A stretch of 64,000 nucleotides of DNA from Vibrio hepatarius (GCF_011806575.1 NZ_JAATOO010000011.1:92023-156022), one strand, 5' to 3'. Shown: positions 10,010 to 20,316, numbered from the stretch's first letter. The notes: generated from the letters alone by a model not told the origin. Made by a program: numbers and translations.

Positions 10010-11530
10010 ATGATTTACGCACAACCAGGCAGCCCTGAATCTGTAGTTCAATTTAAGTCTCACTACGACAACTTTATCGGCGGTGAATGGGTGAAACCGG
10101 TGGGTGGAGAATACTTTGATAATATTTCTCCGGTAAATGGTCAGCCTTACTGTAAAGTCGCACGTTCTGGCGAAGCAGATATCAGCTTGGCGCTAGACGC
10201 AGCACACAGCGTCAGAGCTTCATGGGCAGCAACCAGCGTAGCAGAGCGTTCAAACATTCTTCTGAAAATCGCGGACCGCATTGAAGAACATCTAGAGGAA
10301 TTAGCGGTCGCTGAAACTTGGGAAAACGGTAAACCGGTTCGTGAAACCCTAGCGGCTGACTTACCTCTGGTCGTCGACCACTTCCGTTACTTTGCGGGTT
10401 GTATCCGTGCGCAAGAAGGCAGCGCGGCAGAGCTAGACGCAACAACAGCAAGTTACCATTTCCCAGAACCAATCGGTGTGGTTGGTCAGATCATCCCTTG
10501 GAACTTCCCTATGCTGATGGCGGCCTGGAAGCTGGCACCAGCGTTAGCGGCTGGCTGTTGTATCGTGCTGAAACCAGCAGAGCAAACACCAACCTCTATC
10601 CTCGTTCTGATGGAAAAAATCGGTGATCTGTTACCAGCGGGTGTCATTAACGTGGTCAACGGCTTTGGTAATGAAGCCGGCCAAGCGCTTGCGACCAGTA
10701 ACCGTATCGCTAAGTTGGCATTTACCGGTTCAACTCAGGTGGGTAACCACATTCTGAAATGTGCGGCGGATAACCTTATCCCATCAACAGTTGAATTGGG
10801 TGGTAAGTCACCAAATATCTACTTCCCAGATGTGTTTGACTTTGAAGACGAGTACCTAGACAAGTGTATCGAAGGTACTCTACTAGGCTTCTTCAACCAA
10901 GGCGAAGTCTGTACCTGTCCATCTCGTGTTCTGGTTCATGAAGACATCTACGACGAGTTTGTGGCAAAACTAGCGGCACGTGCAAAAGTCATCAAGCAAG
11001 GCAACCCGCTGGATACTGATACTCAAGTTGGTGCGCAGGCGTCTCAAGAGCAATTTGACAAGATCCTAAGCTACCTAGAGATCGGTCGCCAAGAAGGGGC
11101 AAAAGTGGTCTTTGGTGGTGGTGTTTCTGAACAGCCTGATTCAATCAATCAAGGTTACTACATTCAGCCAACGATGCTTGAAGGCCATAACAAGATGCGT
11201 ATTTTCCAAGAGGAAATCTTCGGTCCGGTTATCGCTATCACTAAGTTTAAAGATGAAGCCGAAGCGCTTGAAATCGCGAACGACACTGAATACGGCTTGG
11301 GAGCTGGTGTTTGGACACGTGATGCAAACGTCGCGTACCGCATGGGTCGTAAGATTGAAGCGGGTCGTGTTTGGATCAACTGTTACCACGCTTACCCAGC
11401 TCACGCAGCATTTGGCGGTTACAAAAAATCCGGTATTGGTCGTGAAACTCACAAAATGATGCTGGATCATTACCAAAACACCAAAAACTTGCTGATCAGC
11501 TACGACGTAAACCCGCTCGGTTTCTTCTAA
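10010..11530 (+). CDS. NAD+-dependent aldehyde dehydrogenase (AldB/ExaC/AcoD type)
   Basis: Oxidises acetaldehyde or related short aldehydes to acids in the cytoplasm. The 506-residue length and sequence fit the AldB/AcoD branch. Visible motifs are PWNFP (Asn165 oxyanion region), FTGSTQVG (238-245), [10 protein letters not shown] with general base Glu262, and [11 protein letters not shown] with catalytic Cys301. An AAGGA-type ribosome site stands just before ATG 10010. It has its own sigma-54 promoter and a strong terminator and is divergent from the acoR-like activator, so it is probably induced by aldehyde, ethanol or acetoin. Exact substrate cannot be read from sequence. Confidence 0.95.
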   Translation: MIYAQPGSPESVVQFKSHYDNFIGGEWVKPVGGEYFDNISPVNGQPYCKVARSGEADISLALDAAHSVRASWAATSVAERSNILLKIADRIEEHLEELAVAETWENGKPVRETLAADLPLVVDHFRYFAGCIRAQEGSAAELDATTASYHFPEPIGVVGQIIPWNFPMLMAAWKLAPALAAGCCIVLKPAEQTPTSILVLMEKIGDLLPAGVINVVNGFGNEAGQALATSNRIAKLAFTGSTQVGNHILKCAADNLIPSTVELGGKSPNIYFPDVFDFEDEYLDKCIEGTLLGFFNQGEVCTCPSRVLVHEDIYDEFVAKLAARAKVIKQGNPLDTDTQVGAQASQEQFDKILSYLEIGRQEGAKVVFGGGVSEQPDSINQGYYIQPTMLEGHNKMRIFQEEIFGPVIAITKFKDEAEALEIANDTEYGLGAGVWTRDANVAYRMGRKIEAGRVWINCYHAYPAHAAFGGYKKSGIGRETHKMMLDHYQNTKNLLISYDVNPLGFF

Positions 11531-11545
11531 GCAAACCAACTGCAA

Positions 11546-11572
11546 GGGGCGTCTTTATGACGCCCTTTTTTT
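11546..11572 (+). terminator. Bidirectional terminator after the aldehyde dehydrogenase
   Basis: GGGGCGTC / GACGCCC stem with TTTAT loop and a seven-base T run. The stop codon of the convergent small membrane gene (11555-11557) lies in the loop, so part of the stem is also coding. Confidence 0.9.
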
Positions 11573-11746
11573 CTTCGATTGTTTGTATTTGTCCGAAAGA
11601 TACAACGCAGCACTCGCTACAAGTGCAAGTACGGAAACTGTAAACAAAGCAGGCATGTTTAATATCCACGCCAACGTAGCGGCCAAGAATGCAACGAATA
11701 ACACCAACCGACTGCTAGACATAATGCGACCGAGTTTTCTGCTCAT
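11555..11746 (-). CDS. Small two-helix membrane protein, unknown
   Basis: A 63-residue protein with a basic N terminus (MSRKLGRIMSSSR), two hydrophobic segments (about 14-29 and 32-49), and a basic tail (KYKQSKKKRAS). The ribosome site AGGGGG precedes ATG 11746 at good spacing. Both ends are positively charged, suggesting a helical hairpin with termini in the cytoplasm. Its last codons and stop overlap the terminator of the convergent dehydrogenase gene. I do not recognise the family. Confidence 0.75.
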   Translation of the reverse strand: MSRKLGRIMSSSRLVLFVAFLAATLAWILNMPALFTVSVLALVASAALYLSDKYKQSKKKRAS

Positions 11747-11903
11747 AACGCCCCCTATTTACAGGAATGATAATGAAGTGTGGTGAGTTTGCCCCTATCC
11801 ACACATTGATTGTCTCATTGGGCGAACAAAAAACGACCTAAATTAATCTCAAATCTTCTCACTGCGTGATGTAGCACTTACGTTTGATATTGGCCAATGC
11901 GCC

Positions 11904-13058
11904 CTAACACGCAATAGCTTGATTTGGATCGGCCTTGTCTAAGTATTTTTGTCGAATGGTGAGAAATTGATCGAGGTTAGTTGTCAGTACATCAACACAT
12001 AGTGGGTCAAACATTATTCCGCTCTGCTGAATCACATACTGAACAACACGCTCGACGCTCCATGCCGGTTTATACGCTCGGCGGCTAAGTAGCGCGTCAA
12101 ATACATCCGCCAAGGTAACAATGCGTGCTTCAAGCGGAATAGCATCACCAGCCAAACCATCAGGTAAACCTGAACCATCGTAACATTCATGGTGATGGCG
12201 GATAATGTTCTTGATAAAGCGCACCTCTTGCTCAGACACCGTATTCGGCCCACAAAGGCCGACAACATCTTCGATGATCCGCTCTCCATAAATCGTGTGG
12301 TTGTTCATCACTAAACGTTCTTCAGATGTAAATTGATTGGTGCTGAATAGAATCTCATCTGGAATCATGTACTTGCCAATATCATGCAGCGGTGCGTACT
12401 GGCGAATTTGGTGAATGAACTGGTGGTTGATATCCAAACCACGCTCCGATAGCAGCCGAGCGATCAACTCGCTGTACATACCCATCCGGGTGAGGTGCTC
12501 TTTGGTTTCAGGGTCTCTTGCGTGCCCCATGCTGAGCGCAATGTTCAACGAAGAGCGAAAATGCCTTTGGCTATCAAACAATTGAACAAATAAGTTGCTG
12601 ACAGTTTGCGACAAGTAAGCAAAATCTTTGGCAACCGAATCTTGGTTAAAGAAACACGATTGTGAGGCGTTGATAAACACAAAGCCGATGGTTTTTTCTT
12701 GATAGGAAATAGGAAAAGTATAACTGCTGCGATGACCCAAACTCACCAACTCGCTAATACGCTCAGCGCTTGCCATCTTACCCAAGTCGTCGATCACTCG
12801 GATATCAGACAAACGCGCCACATTTCCCAATGATGAGTCGAGGTGGAGCTCTTGCTCTTTGAAATCGTAGCGGCCTGCCTTTGACAACTTATCTTTGACG
12901 TAATAATTCGAGACAATTTTTTTGTTGTCGACAAGCGCAATTGAGAAGCGAGATAACTCGCCGTAACTTCCCGTCGCCAACTGATAAACGAGGTCAAGTT
13001 TGGTCAGGATTCCGTTGTTCTTGGCAGCAATCCTGTTCAATTCAGAATAGTCAAGCAT
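11904..13058 (-). CDS. HD-GYP domain protein, putative c-di-GMP phosphodiesterase
   Basis: A 384-residue cytoplasmic protein. The N-terminal ~170 residues look like a GAF-type sensor (VSLGHRSSYTFPISYQEKTI then GFVFINAS). The C-terminal half is an HD-GYP domain with the metal-binding HDIGKYMIPDEIL near residue 225, HHHECYDGSGLP and ADVFDALLSRRAY. The hallmark GYP appears here as GLP, a substitution seen in some members that may alter activity or partner binding. Class II c-di-GMP phosphodiesterases open c-di-GMP to pGpG or GMP. The gene is monocistronic. Confidence 0.9.
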   Translation of the reverse strand: MLDYSELNRIAAKNNGILTKLDLVYQLATGSYGELSRFSIALVDNKKIVSNYYVKDKLSKAGRYDFKEQELHLDSSLGNVARLSDIRVIDDLGKMASAERISELVSLGHRSSYTFPISYQEKTIGFVFINASQSCFFNQDSVAKDFAYLSQTVSNLFVQLFDSQRHFRSSLNIALSMGHARDPETKEHLTRMGMYSELIARLLSERGLDINHQFIHQIRQYAPLHDIGKYMIPDEILFSTNQFTSEERLVMNNHTIYGERIIEDVVGLCGPNTVSEQEVRFIKNIIRHHHECYDGSGLPDGLAGDAIPLEARIVTLADVFDALLSRRAYKPAWSVERVVQYVIQQSGIMFDPLCVDVLTTNLDQFLTIRQKYLDKADPNQAIAC

Positions 13059-13245
13059 ACGCTATCTAGCCCTAACGTTGAGTTTTAATTTATTGGAGTA
13101 ATACCTCAAACCTAGACTAGAAAGTATCAAATTTGTAACAATTAAATCATAGCGGCATGCCGAAAGTTAGAAATCCATCATAAAAAAAATTGACTAATTT
13201 TTAATCTGCAAATCAAACGCACTCAAACTCATATCGATGCAATAT

Positions 13246-14019
13246 TTAGCCTGCCAAGAGATAAACGTCGGTAAAGAAGTAAACGGTCATAACGCTACTG
13301 GACAACGCGACAAACCTGCGCACATGTTGTTGTTTGACTTGTCTAGAGACTCGCGCGGCGACGTAGCCACCTAACAGCGTTCCGAGCATGACAACTAAGC
13401 CACGGCTCCAGTCGATAGAACCTTGCGAGACGAAAATCACAATCGCGATCAAAGATACGCAGGAAGACACCAGTAACTTAAGGCCATTCATTTGATTGAT
13501 ATCTTTATATCCAGCCAATACCAAATAACTCAAGACAATGACGCCTAATCCAGCGTTAAAAAAACCGCCGTATGCTGAGACTGCCATAAGACACAAGGCT
13601 AATGCCAAGGTTGACCAGCGTGAGCTAAGCGATGCACCAGTGGCAATTTTTGTCGCGAGATCACCGACTTTCTCACCAAAAATAAACAGTAAGGTCGCAA
13701 ATAGGAGCAACCAAGGAATCGCTTCGAGAAACATCGACTCTGAAATGTTAAGCAGCAGATATGCGCCAACGGCGCCGCCGACTAAGCTCCAAAATACGGT
13801 AAATGCGATCGCTTCTGGGTGCTTGGCGATATCCTGCCTGAAGCCATATGCCCCGCTAAGGTAGCCTGCACACGCTGCAAACGTGTTGGTCGCATTAGCG
13901 ATAATTGGCGGTACGCCAACGAACAACAGTGTCGGGAAAGTGATAAAGCTGCCGCCACCCGCAACACTGTTTAATACGCCACCTAGCACACCGGCGATAA
14001 ATAATAGAATCCATTCCAT
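13246..14019 (-). CDS. TauE/SafE family sulfite/sulfonate exporter-like membrane protein
   Basis: An inner-membrane protein with about eight hydrophobic segments. The family's first repeat signature, GVLGGVLNSVAGGGSFITFP, lies at the N terminus, and a second Gly-rich repeat follows near the middle (GGFFNAGLGVIVLS). I start at ATG 14019 (MEWILLFIAGVLGG); the frame is open to 14061, with no clear ribosome site for either. Members move organosulfur anions such as sulfite or sulfoacetate, but many are uncharacterised and no sulfur gene is adjacent here. Confidence 0.87.
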   Translation of the reverse strand: MEWILLFIAGVLGGVLNSVAGGGSFITFPTLLFVGVPPIIANATNTFAACAGYLSGAYGFRQDIAKHPEAIAFTVFWSLVGGAVGAYLLLNISESMFLEAIPWLLLFATLLFIFGEKVGDLATKIATGASLSSRWSTLALALCLMAVSAYGGFFNAGLGVIVLSYLVLAGYKDINQMNGLKLLVSSCVSLIAIVIFVSQGSIDWSRGLVVMLGTLLGGYVAARVSRQVKQQHVRRFVALSSSVMTVYFFTDVYLLAG

Positions 14020-14179
14020 AATCATTGCTTTATAAGTATTTGTTAAAGCAATGTAACTCATTGTAATTGGTCAGTAAACGTCCGCTAGCTGGTTTAGTTA
14101 TGCTCGTCTACATCAAGCAAACATTACTGGCTAGCCGTCACTGAATATTGATTGCCGAATATCTGTTACTTAATACCAG

Positions 14180-15010
14180 TTATTTAATATCCAAGGCAAT
14201 TTCTTTCCAGTCCTGTAGCTCTTGGCGATAGAACTTGATCTGTTTTGGCGTGGTAGAGTTGAGTATCTGCACAAAGTAGCGGTCATTGATCTGTTTGTTG
14301 AACTGCAACTTTTGTTGCAGTCCATCATCAAAAAAGCTCTCCGAGTCAAACAACATCTGGTTGAGTTTGGATTCGAAATAGGCTTTGTCGCTGCGCTTTG
14401 CAAGCAGATCGTTAATCTGGATCCGCATCTTAGTTTGATGCTCAATCCAGTCGGGCGCGGTGATCATCAGTTCTTGACTCCACTGAGTGATCAGCGTTTG
14501 CTGTTCATCTGTCACCGAGCCCAACCAGTCGTCCAAGTTTTCTTCAATGCGCTCGGCGTATTTCTCACGTTGCTCTTGTTCGGTTCTTGCTAATGTGCGT
14601 TTCTTATAACGGGTATGTCTGATACGAATATTACTCATCAGCTCATCGGCCTGCTCGTCCGATAGCTGCTTGGCGATGTCGAAAACCTCCGGTTCAATCC
14701 GCTCTAGCAGCCGCTCACTATGACGGCGAAACTTATCTTGCTGCTGGTGTAACTCATCCAATGTAAAGGTATGCGGGTCAAGAGCAATCAACTGATCGAG
14801 ATGTTCAACGTAGTTTGGGATCTCTTGGCTTTTATGCCATTCACTTAATACTTGCAGCTTATCGCTGATCTGCGTTTCTTGGTTATCATCGAGTTCAACA
14901 AAATCCTCAACGTATTCGATCAGAATCCAATCGAGATTGTCGTAAACCAGCTTTGTACTACAACCAAGCAGCAATAAACAAATGACGCTAACAATTCCCC
15001 AACGTTTCAT
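14180..15010 (-). CDS. Putative lipoprotein, DUF6279-like
   Basis: A 276-residue secreted protein with a lipoprotein signal peptide (MKRWGIVSVICLLLLGCSTK, lipobox LLGC with Cys17). The mature part is almost entirely predicted helix, rich in Glu, Gln and Lys, with repeated acidic stretches. Ser at +2 predicts sorting to the outer membrane. It resembles the DUF6279 lipoprotein family by recall. GGAGG at 15015-15019 (minus-strand reading) precedes the start. Monocistronic; function unknown. Confidence 0.85.
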   Translation of the reverse strand: MKRWGIVSVICLLLLGCSTKLVYDNLDWILIEYVEDFVELDDNQETQISDKLQVLSEWHKSQEIPNYVEHLDQLIALDPHTFTLDELHQQQDKFRRHSERLLERIEPEVFDIAKQLSDEQADELMSNIRIRHTRYKKRTLARTEQEQREKYAERIEENLDDWLGSVTDEQQTLITQWSQELMITAPDWIEHQTKMRIQINDLLAKRSDKAYFESKLNQMLFDSESFFDDGLQQKLQFNKQINDRYFVQILNSTTPKQIKFYRQELQDWKEIALDIK

Positions 15011-15300
15011 AACACCTCCCTATGTGCACAAACTTAAGTATGAGCTGTATGTGTTTCGTTCCTCACTAACTCTGAACCAAAAACCAGCGCTTAGCCACCC
15101 TAACAATGTCTTAAGTTCGCTTCTAATTAAAAAATTTACATAGCTGTGTAATTCCCTGATTTTATTTGGGTTGCTTGTGATGCCGCTAGATAAAAACTGT
15201 TAATAACATGCAACTTGCTTGCTATTGATAGAATTAATTTGCAATACTCCGCGTTCCATCTTTGTTCAACTGATAGTTTACTAAGGCTCTTTACACTTCC

Positions 15301-17793
15301 ATGGATGTTTTGACCGACAAAAAGTTGCTTAACTTAATAACCTACGCACCTGCAACGATCGTCGGCGCCTTCACCTTGCTTTGGCTTGCCCTTTCCATCA
15401 CCGATATGGTGTTGAGCTCCCAGCAAGATCTTAAAGATTTCCAACAAGACTATCAGCAACGACAAGACACCATTCTTACTAAGCAAGTTGAGTATATCGC
15501 TCAACAGGTGAAATTTGCCCGCGAGCAAACCGAGTCTCAACTTGAAGAAACCATTCGTGACCGCATTTACGAAGCTCATCGTATTGCGACTCGTCTATAT
15601 GAAAGCAACCGAAACCTACCAGAAGAGCGTGTAACTCGTATCATTACCGATGCGCTACGCGTAATGAGTTTTAACGAGGGTCGCGGTTACTTCTTTATCT
15701 ACAAAACTAACGGCCTCAGTGTTATGCATCCACTGTTCCCTAATGTAGAGGGCAGTTCACTCTGGGATTACCAAGACTCGCGCGGTAACTACATCGTGCA
15801 AGATATGGGCGCTAAAGTAAAAGCAGATGGCGAAGGCTTCTATCATTGGTGGTTCGCCAAACCAGAGCAACAAAACGAGCAGTTTGAGAAAATCGGTTTT
15901 GGTAAATACTTTGCACCATACGATTGGTTTATCGGCACCGGGGAATACGTCGTCGACGTTGAAGACGATATCAAAAAGACTGTACTTGAGTGGATACGAA
16001 ACCTAAGGTTTGGCCAATTTGGCTATATTCTGGTACTGGATGCGGACGGCACAATACTTTCGCATGTCGACTCAGATTTGATCGGTAAAAACGCGTTAGA
16101 GCTTGGCACTCAAGCCAACATTGACGGGGCGAAGCAGTTGCTTAACGCAGATAACGAGTTTGTTCGTTACTCGGCGTCGTATAAACCGGAGGGCGTAAGC
16201 GAGAGTGCTAAGATCAGCTACGTAATGAAAGAGCCTTCTTGGGGCTGGACCATCAGTGCTGGTGTCTACCAAGAAGAATACAATCGAGCGCTTAAAGAAC
16301 GCCAAAGCAAGTTGGAAGAAGAGCAAAACGACGCCGTGGTGCAGATGATCATTATCAACACCATTACCACGCTGATCGTCGCCTTGTGTTCTTTCTGGCT
16401 CAGCCGTGGTATTGCCAACCGATTTAAGCGCTTCCAATCCCGTATCAGCAGTAACTTTCACCAACTCGAAGAGACAAAGAACAAGCTTGAATATCTGGCG
16501 CGCCACGATGAACTGACCGGACTGCCGAACCGTTCGTTATTGCACGAACAAATCTCGGTGGGCATCTGTAATTCTCGCCTCAACGAGCGTCAATTGGCGG
16601 TAATGTTTGTCGATTTAGATGACTTTAAGAAAGTCAATGATCTCTATGGTCACAGCGCGGGTGACCAATTGTTGAACCAAATCAGTAAGAAATTCGAAGC
16701 TTTCCTTAAAGCGGATGAATTTGTCGCCCGTTTTGGCGGCGATGAGTTTATCTTCAGCTTCCCAAATTTAGACAGTTTGGTCGAAACAGAGAGCAAAGTC
16801 GAACAGATCAAAGCCGCTTTTGAACAGCCATTTATCGTTGGTGGTCGCACAATTCACGCAAGCTGCTCGATTGGTGTGTCAATGTTCCCAACCGATGGTG
16901 ACGACCCAGAAGATCTGATTTCGAAAGCCGACATCGTGCTTTACAAATCCAAAGCACGCCACAAAGGTGATGTACTGTTCTTCGACAACACTATTAATCA
17001 ACAGGTACAACACGACTTCCTTGTTGAGCACGAGTTACGCCGCGCCATCGAACACAATGAGCTCACTATCGCTTATCAGCCACAATTCGAGGCAAAAACA
17101 GACAAGCTTTACGGTGTTGAAGCCCTACTGAGATGGCACAACCCACTGCTTGGTCAGGTATCGCCACTTGAGTTTATTTCTCTTGCAGAAGAAAACGGCT
17201 TGATTCATCGCTTAGGTGAGTTTGCAATTGACCGTGCCTGTGAAGAAATAGGCCGCCTGTTTCCGGACTCAGATAGCGACTTGCGACTGTCGATCAATAT
17301 CTCACCGACTCAGTTGATGGACAACGGTTTCGTGTCGTTGCTGGAAAACACCGTTGCTAAGCATCAGCTTCCTAGCCGTCGTATCACTTTAGAAATCACA
17401 GAAAACGTACTGATCAACGATTTACCTAAAGTGACACCGATCATCGTCCGTTTGAAATCACTCGGTTTCACCGTTTCTCTTGATGACTTTGGTACGGGCT
17501 ATTCATCGCTTAGTTATCTAAGTGCCCTGCCCCTCGATGAGCTAAAAATCGACCAAATTTTCATCGATAAAATGTTGAGTTCTGAACATAGTGACTCTTT
17601 GGTGAAAGCGATATTGGCGATCGCAGAGTCGTCGGATATGACTGTCGTCGCGGAAGGTGTCGAAACCCAAGCCCAGAAGGATGTTTTGATTCAATACGGC
17701 TGTGATGTCTTGCAAGGTTACTTTATCGAACGACCAATCAACATTGATCAACTGGCTCAAAAATACTCTGAGAAATATTTAGAGTTCAAATAA
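15301..17793 (+). CDS. Cache-GGDEF-EAL c-di-GMP signalling protein
   Basis: An 830-residue membrane protein likely to make or break c-di-GMP. A first membrane helix (about 17-37) precedes a double Cache sensor; both Cache repeats are visible (FNEGRGYFFIYKTNGLSVMHP near 120-145 and FGQFGYILVLDADGTILSH near 237-256). A second membrane helix lies near 348-366. The GGDEF domain has an intact GGDEF (RFGGDEF near residue 478). The EAL domain has intact EALLRWHNP near 604, DDFGTGYSSLSYL and EGVET, so both active sites look complete. ATG 15301 has only a weak ribosome site. A weak hairpin with T run (17808-17825) may terminate it. Confidence 0.95.
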   Translation: MDVLTDKKLLNLITYAPATIVGAFTLLWLALSITDMVLSSQQDLKDFQQDYQQRQDTILTKQVEYIAQQVKFAREQTESQLEETIRDRIYEAHRIATRLYESNRNLPEERVTRIITDALRVMSFNEGRGYFFIYKTNGLSVMHPLFPNVEGSSLWDYQDSRGNYIVQDMGAKVKADGEGFYHWWFAKPEQQNEQFEKIGFGKYFAPYDWFIGTGEYVVDVEDDIKKTVLEWIRNLRFGQFGYILVLDADGTILSHVDSDLIGKNALELGTQANIDGAKQLLNADNEFVRYSASYKPEGVSESAKISYVMKEPSWGWTISAGVYQEEYNRALKERQSKLEEEQNDAVVQMIIINTITTLIVALCSFWLSRGIANRFKRFQSRISSNFHQLEETKNKLEYLARHDELTGLPNRSLLHEQISVGICNSRLNERQLAVMFVDLDDFKKVNDLYGHSAGDQLLNQISKKFEAFLKADEFVARFGGDEFIFSFPNLDSLVETESKVEQIKAAFEQPFIVGGRTIHASCSIGVSMFPTDGDDPEDLISKADIVLYKSKARHKGDVLFFDNTINQQVQHDFLVEHELRRAIEHNELTIAYQPQFEAKTDKLYGVEALLRWHNPLLGQVSPLEFISLAEENGLIHRLGEFAIDRACEEIGRLFPDSDSDLRLSINISPTQLMDNGFVSLLENTVAKHQLPSRRITLEITENVLINDLPKVTPIIVRLKSLGFTVSLDDFGTGYSSLSYLSALPLDELKIDQIFIDKMLSSEHSDSLVKAILAIAESSDMTVVAEGVETQAQKDVLIQYGCDVLQGYFIERPINIDQLAQKYSEKYLEFK

Positions 17794-17944
17794 TTACAAT
17801 TCGTAGTAAAATCGGGGCGATTTTTGAAAAATGCTGTGCTAACATAGCTCGCTTTTTGACGCACCTCACAAATTATCGCAAATTTAGTGGGGATAAATGC
17901 ACGTTTTGTTGTTAAAAACAAACCACAAAATAGCGAACTTTTAG

Positions 17945-19540
17945 ATGTCTAATATTACGCAGTCAGTCAGCGGTGTCCCAAGTCATACAACCGTTGCTCC
18001 GACAGCTGACACAACTTCTCAATCCCTAAGCTTTTTCCATAAACTTGAACTGAATAATCCGGTTTTCTGGATAAGCGGCAGCTTTCTTACTCTGTTTGTT
18101 TTGCTTGCCATTACGAACTCATCAGGACTGACCCACCTTGTAAATACTGGGTTTGGCTACGCCACTGAATACTTCGGCGCCTACTGGCAGGTGCTGCTTC
18201 TCGCTAACTTTCTTATTGGCTTAGTGCTAGCACTTGGCCGTACTGGTTACGTCCGTTTGGGTGGTTTGTCCGCACCGGATATCGACACCTTCAAATGGTT
18301 GTCAATTGTCCTCTGTACTCTGCTTGCCGGTGGTGGCGTATTCTGGGCGGCAGCTGAGCCCATCGCTCATTTCGTAACAGCGCCACCGCTATATGGTGAG
18401 TCATCGCCAAAAACATCGGCGATCAACGCCCTATCGCAATCTTTCATGCACTGGGGTTTTCTTGCATGGGCCATCCTCGGCTGTTTGTCTTCGGTGGTGC
18501 TAATGCATTTGCACTACGACAAAGGCTTACCACTCAAACCACGTACTTTGCTCTACCCTATCTTTGGTGACAAAGCGATCAACGGTTGGATTGGTACGGT
18601 GACTGACGCGTGTAGCATCATCGCTGTAGCGGCAGGTACCATCGGGCCTATCGGCTTTTTGGGTTTGCAAATCAGTTACGCTCTGAACGCACTGTTTGGT
18701 ATCCCAGATACCTTTGTCACTCAATGCATGGTGGTGTTATTTGCGATTGCGATGTACACCCTATCGGCGCTGAGCGGAGTAAGCCGCGGGATTCAACTTG
18801 TTAGCCGTTACAACATCATCCTGTCGGTGATATTGATCGCTTACATCCTGTTCTTTGGCCCAACTAGCTTTATCGTAGATGGCTATGTGCAAGGCGTAGG
18901 ACGTATGGTCGATAACTTTATCCCAATGGCGCTCTACCGTGGTGATACCGGTTGGTTAAGCTGGTGGACCGTATTTTTCTGGGGCTGGTTTATTGGTTAT
19001 GGACCGATGATGGCGATTTTTATCGCGCGTATTTCACGTGGACGCACTATTCGTCAGTTAATTTTGTCTGTGAGCATCGCTGCGCCACTTATCACCTGTT
19101 TCTGGTTTAGCATCGTTGGTGGCAGCGGTTTGGCGTTCGAGCTTGAGAATCCAGGTTTGATCTCTAGTGCGTTTGAAGGTTTCAACCTTCCGGCTGTGCT
19201 GTTGGCAATCACGTCAGAACTGCCGTTCCCATTGATTATCTCAGTGCTGTTCCTGATCCTAACCACCACGTTTATCGTTACCACTGGTGACTCGATGACT
19301 TACACCATCAGTGTGGTGATGACAGGTTCTACTGAACCGAACGCGGTCATTCGTTCTTTCTGGGGCATCATCATGGGTATGGTGGCGATCGCCTTGATTT
19401 CGATGGGTTCAGGCGGAATTTCTGCGCTGCAATCATTCATCGTCATTACCGCAGTGCCGGTTTCATTTATTTTGCTGCCGAGCATTTGGAAAGCGCCGAA
19501 GATGGCGAACCAAATGGCAAAAGACCAAGGTATTATCTAG
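17945..19540 (+). CDS. BCCT family transporter (betaine/choline/carnitine type)
   Basis: A 531-residue inner-membrane transporter with about twelve hydrophobic segments. The Trp-rich core typical of the family is present (SWWTVFFWGWFIGYGPMMAI near residue 340), as is GGVFWAAAEPIAHF near 136. A ~30-residue polar N-terminal tail precedes the first helix. BCCT carriers import compatible solutes or quaternary amines by Na+ or H+ symport. It ends at a strong terminator shared with the convergent GntR regulator. Neighbouring phosphoester genes make choline-related substrates plausible, but I see no shared operator upstream of this gene. Confidence 0.93.
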   Translation: MSNITQSVSGVPSHTTVAPTADTTSQSLSFFHKLELNNPVFWISGSFLTLFVLLAITNSSGLTHLVNTGFGYATEYFGAYWQVLLLANFLIGLVLALGRTGYVRLGGLSAPDIDTFKWLSIVLCTLLAGGGVFWAAAEPIAHFVTAPPLYGESSPKTSAINALSQSFMHWGFLAWAILGCLSSVVLMHLHYDKGLPLKPRTLLYPIFGDKAINGWIGTVTDACSIIAVAAGTIGPIGFLGLQISYALNALFGIPDTFVTQCMVVLFAIAMYTLSALSGVSRGIQLVSRYNIILSVILIAYILFFGPTSFIVDGYVQGVGRMVDNFIPMALYRGDTGWLSWWTVFFWGWFIGYGPMMAIFIARISRGRTIRQLILSVSIAAPLITCFWFSIVGGSGLAFELENPGLISSAFEGFNLPAVLLAITSELPFPLIISVLFLILTTTFIVTTGDSMTYTISVVMTGSTEPNAVIRSFWGIIMGMVAIALISMGSGGISALQSFIVITAVPVSFILLPSIWKAPKMANQMAKDQGII

Positions 19541-19543
19541 TGC

Positions 19544-19580
19544 GAAGGCCTCTTCTGGTTTCAGAAGAGGCCTTCTTCTT
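19544..19580. terminator. Bidirectional terminator between BCCT gene and gntR-type gene
   Basis: Near-perfect stem GAAGGCCTCTTCTG / CAGAAGAGGCCTTC with a short TTT loop, flanked by T residues downstream. The stop region of the convergent regulator gene lies within the right arm. Confidence 0.93.
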
Positions 19581-20295
19581 TTTCACTGTCGATTCTAATC
19601 ACGACCGCATCTGGTCGCCAGTATTCAAACTCAACATCCATGAGTTTCCAATCTTGTTTGTAGTTCACACGGCAAATCTTTAGCACCGGTTGCCCCTCAG
19701 CCAAGTTCAACGCCTTAGCCACGTGCGCTGGCGCCGCGGTTGGAATGACGTCAAAGCGTGAACGTCTGGTCTCATAACCGTATTTCCGCTTGAACAACCC
19801 GGTCAAGGAGAGAGTTAAGTTCTCCTCGAGTATCCCCTCAAACAAATCAGCCTGTAGTACGTTTTCTACAAACAACACCGCACGACCATCAATAAAACGC
19901 TGACGCTCTATCACATGTATTTGCGCCATATGATTCAGCTCCAAAGCTCGAGAATACACCTCGGTTGCGATCTCGGTTCGAACGCTGATAAGGCGCGTTT
20001 CGGCAATTCTGTCTTGTTCGCGGATCATCTGATGAAAATGCGAACGTGACAAGGGGTTGTAGTAAATACGCTCTGGCGAAACATACCAACCACGCCTTTC
20101 TTCACGATAGATAAGCCCTTCAGTTTCTAGCGAGACTAACGCGTCTTTGATCGTGATTCGCGTGGTAGAAAACAACACGCTGAGGTCACGTTCAGATGGC
20201 AACTTCTGCCCTTTTAGCATCATGCCTGTATGGATTCTTTCTCGTAAGCTGTTCTTTATTCGACTCAATTGGGTCGTTGGGGACGTTGTTTGCAC
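19561..20295 (-). CDS. GntR family (HutC/UTRA) transcriptional regulator
   Basis: A 244-residue repressor-type regulator. Residues 10-75 form a GntR winged helix (LPSERDLSVLFSTTRITIKD then GLIYREERRGWYVSP). The rest is a UTRA ligand-binding domain ending in VEFEYWRPDAVVIRI. UTRA proteins such as PhnF, PhnR and HutC bind small metabolites and release palindromic operators. Two 12-base sites of matching type occur at 20305-20316, beside its own start, and at 20487-20498, in front of the divergent operon. This implies autoregulation and control of that operon. Confidence 0.93.
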   Translation of the reverse strand: MQTTSPTTQLSRIKNSLRERIHTGMMLKGQKLPSERDLSVLFSTTRITIKDALVSLETEGLIYREERRGWYVSPERIYYNPLSRSHFHQMIREQDRIAETRLISVRTEIATEVYSRALELNHMAQIHVIERQRFIDGRAVLFVENVLQADLFEGILEENLTLSLTGLFKRKYGYETRRSRFDVIPTAAPAHVAKALNLAEGQPVLKICRVNYKQDWKLMDVEFEYWRPDAVVIRIDSEKEEGLF

Positions 20296-20304
20296 TCTGA
20301 GTCC

Positions 20305-20316
20305 TGATCTAGTCCA
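20305..20316. promoter_or_regulatory. Operator for the GntR/UTRA regulator (site 1)
   Basis: TGATCTAGTCCA, read on the other strand TGGACTAGATCA, is close to the HutC/PhnF-type palindrome TGGTCTAGACCA. It lies ten bases upstream of the regulator's start codon, fitting autorepression. Confidence 0.7.
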
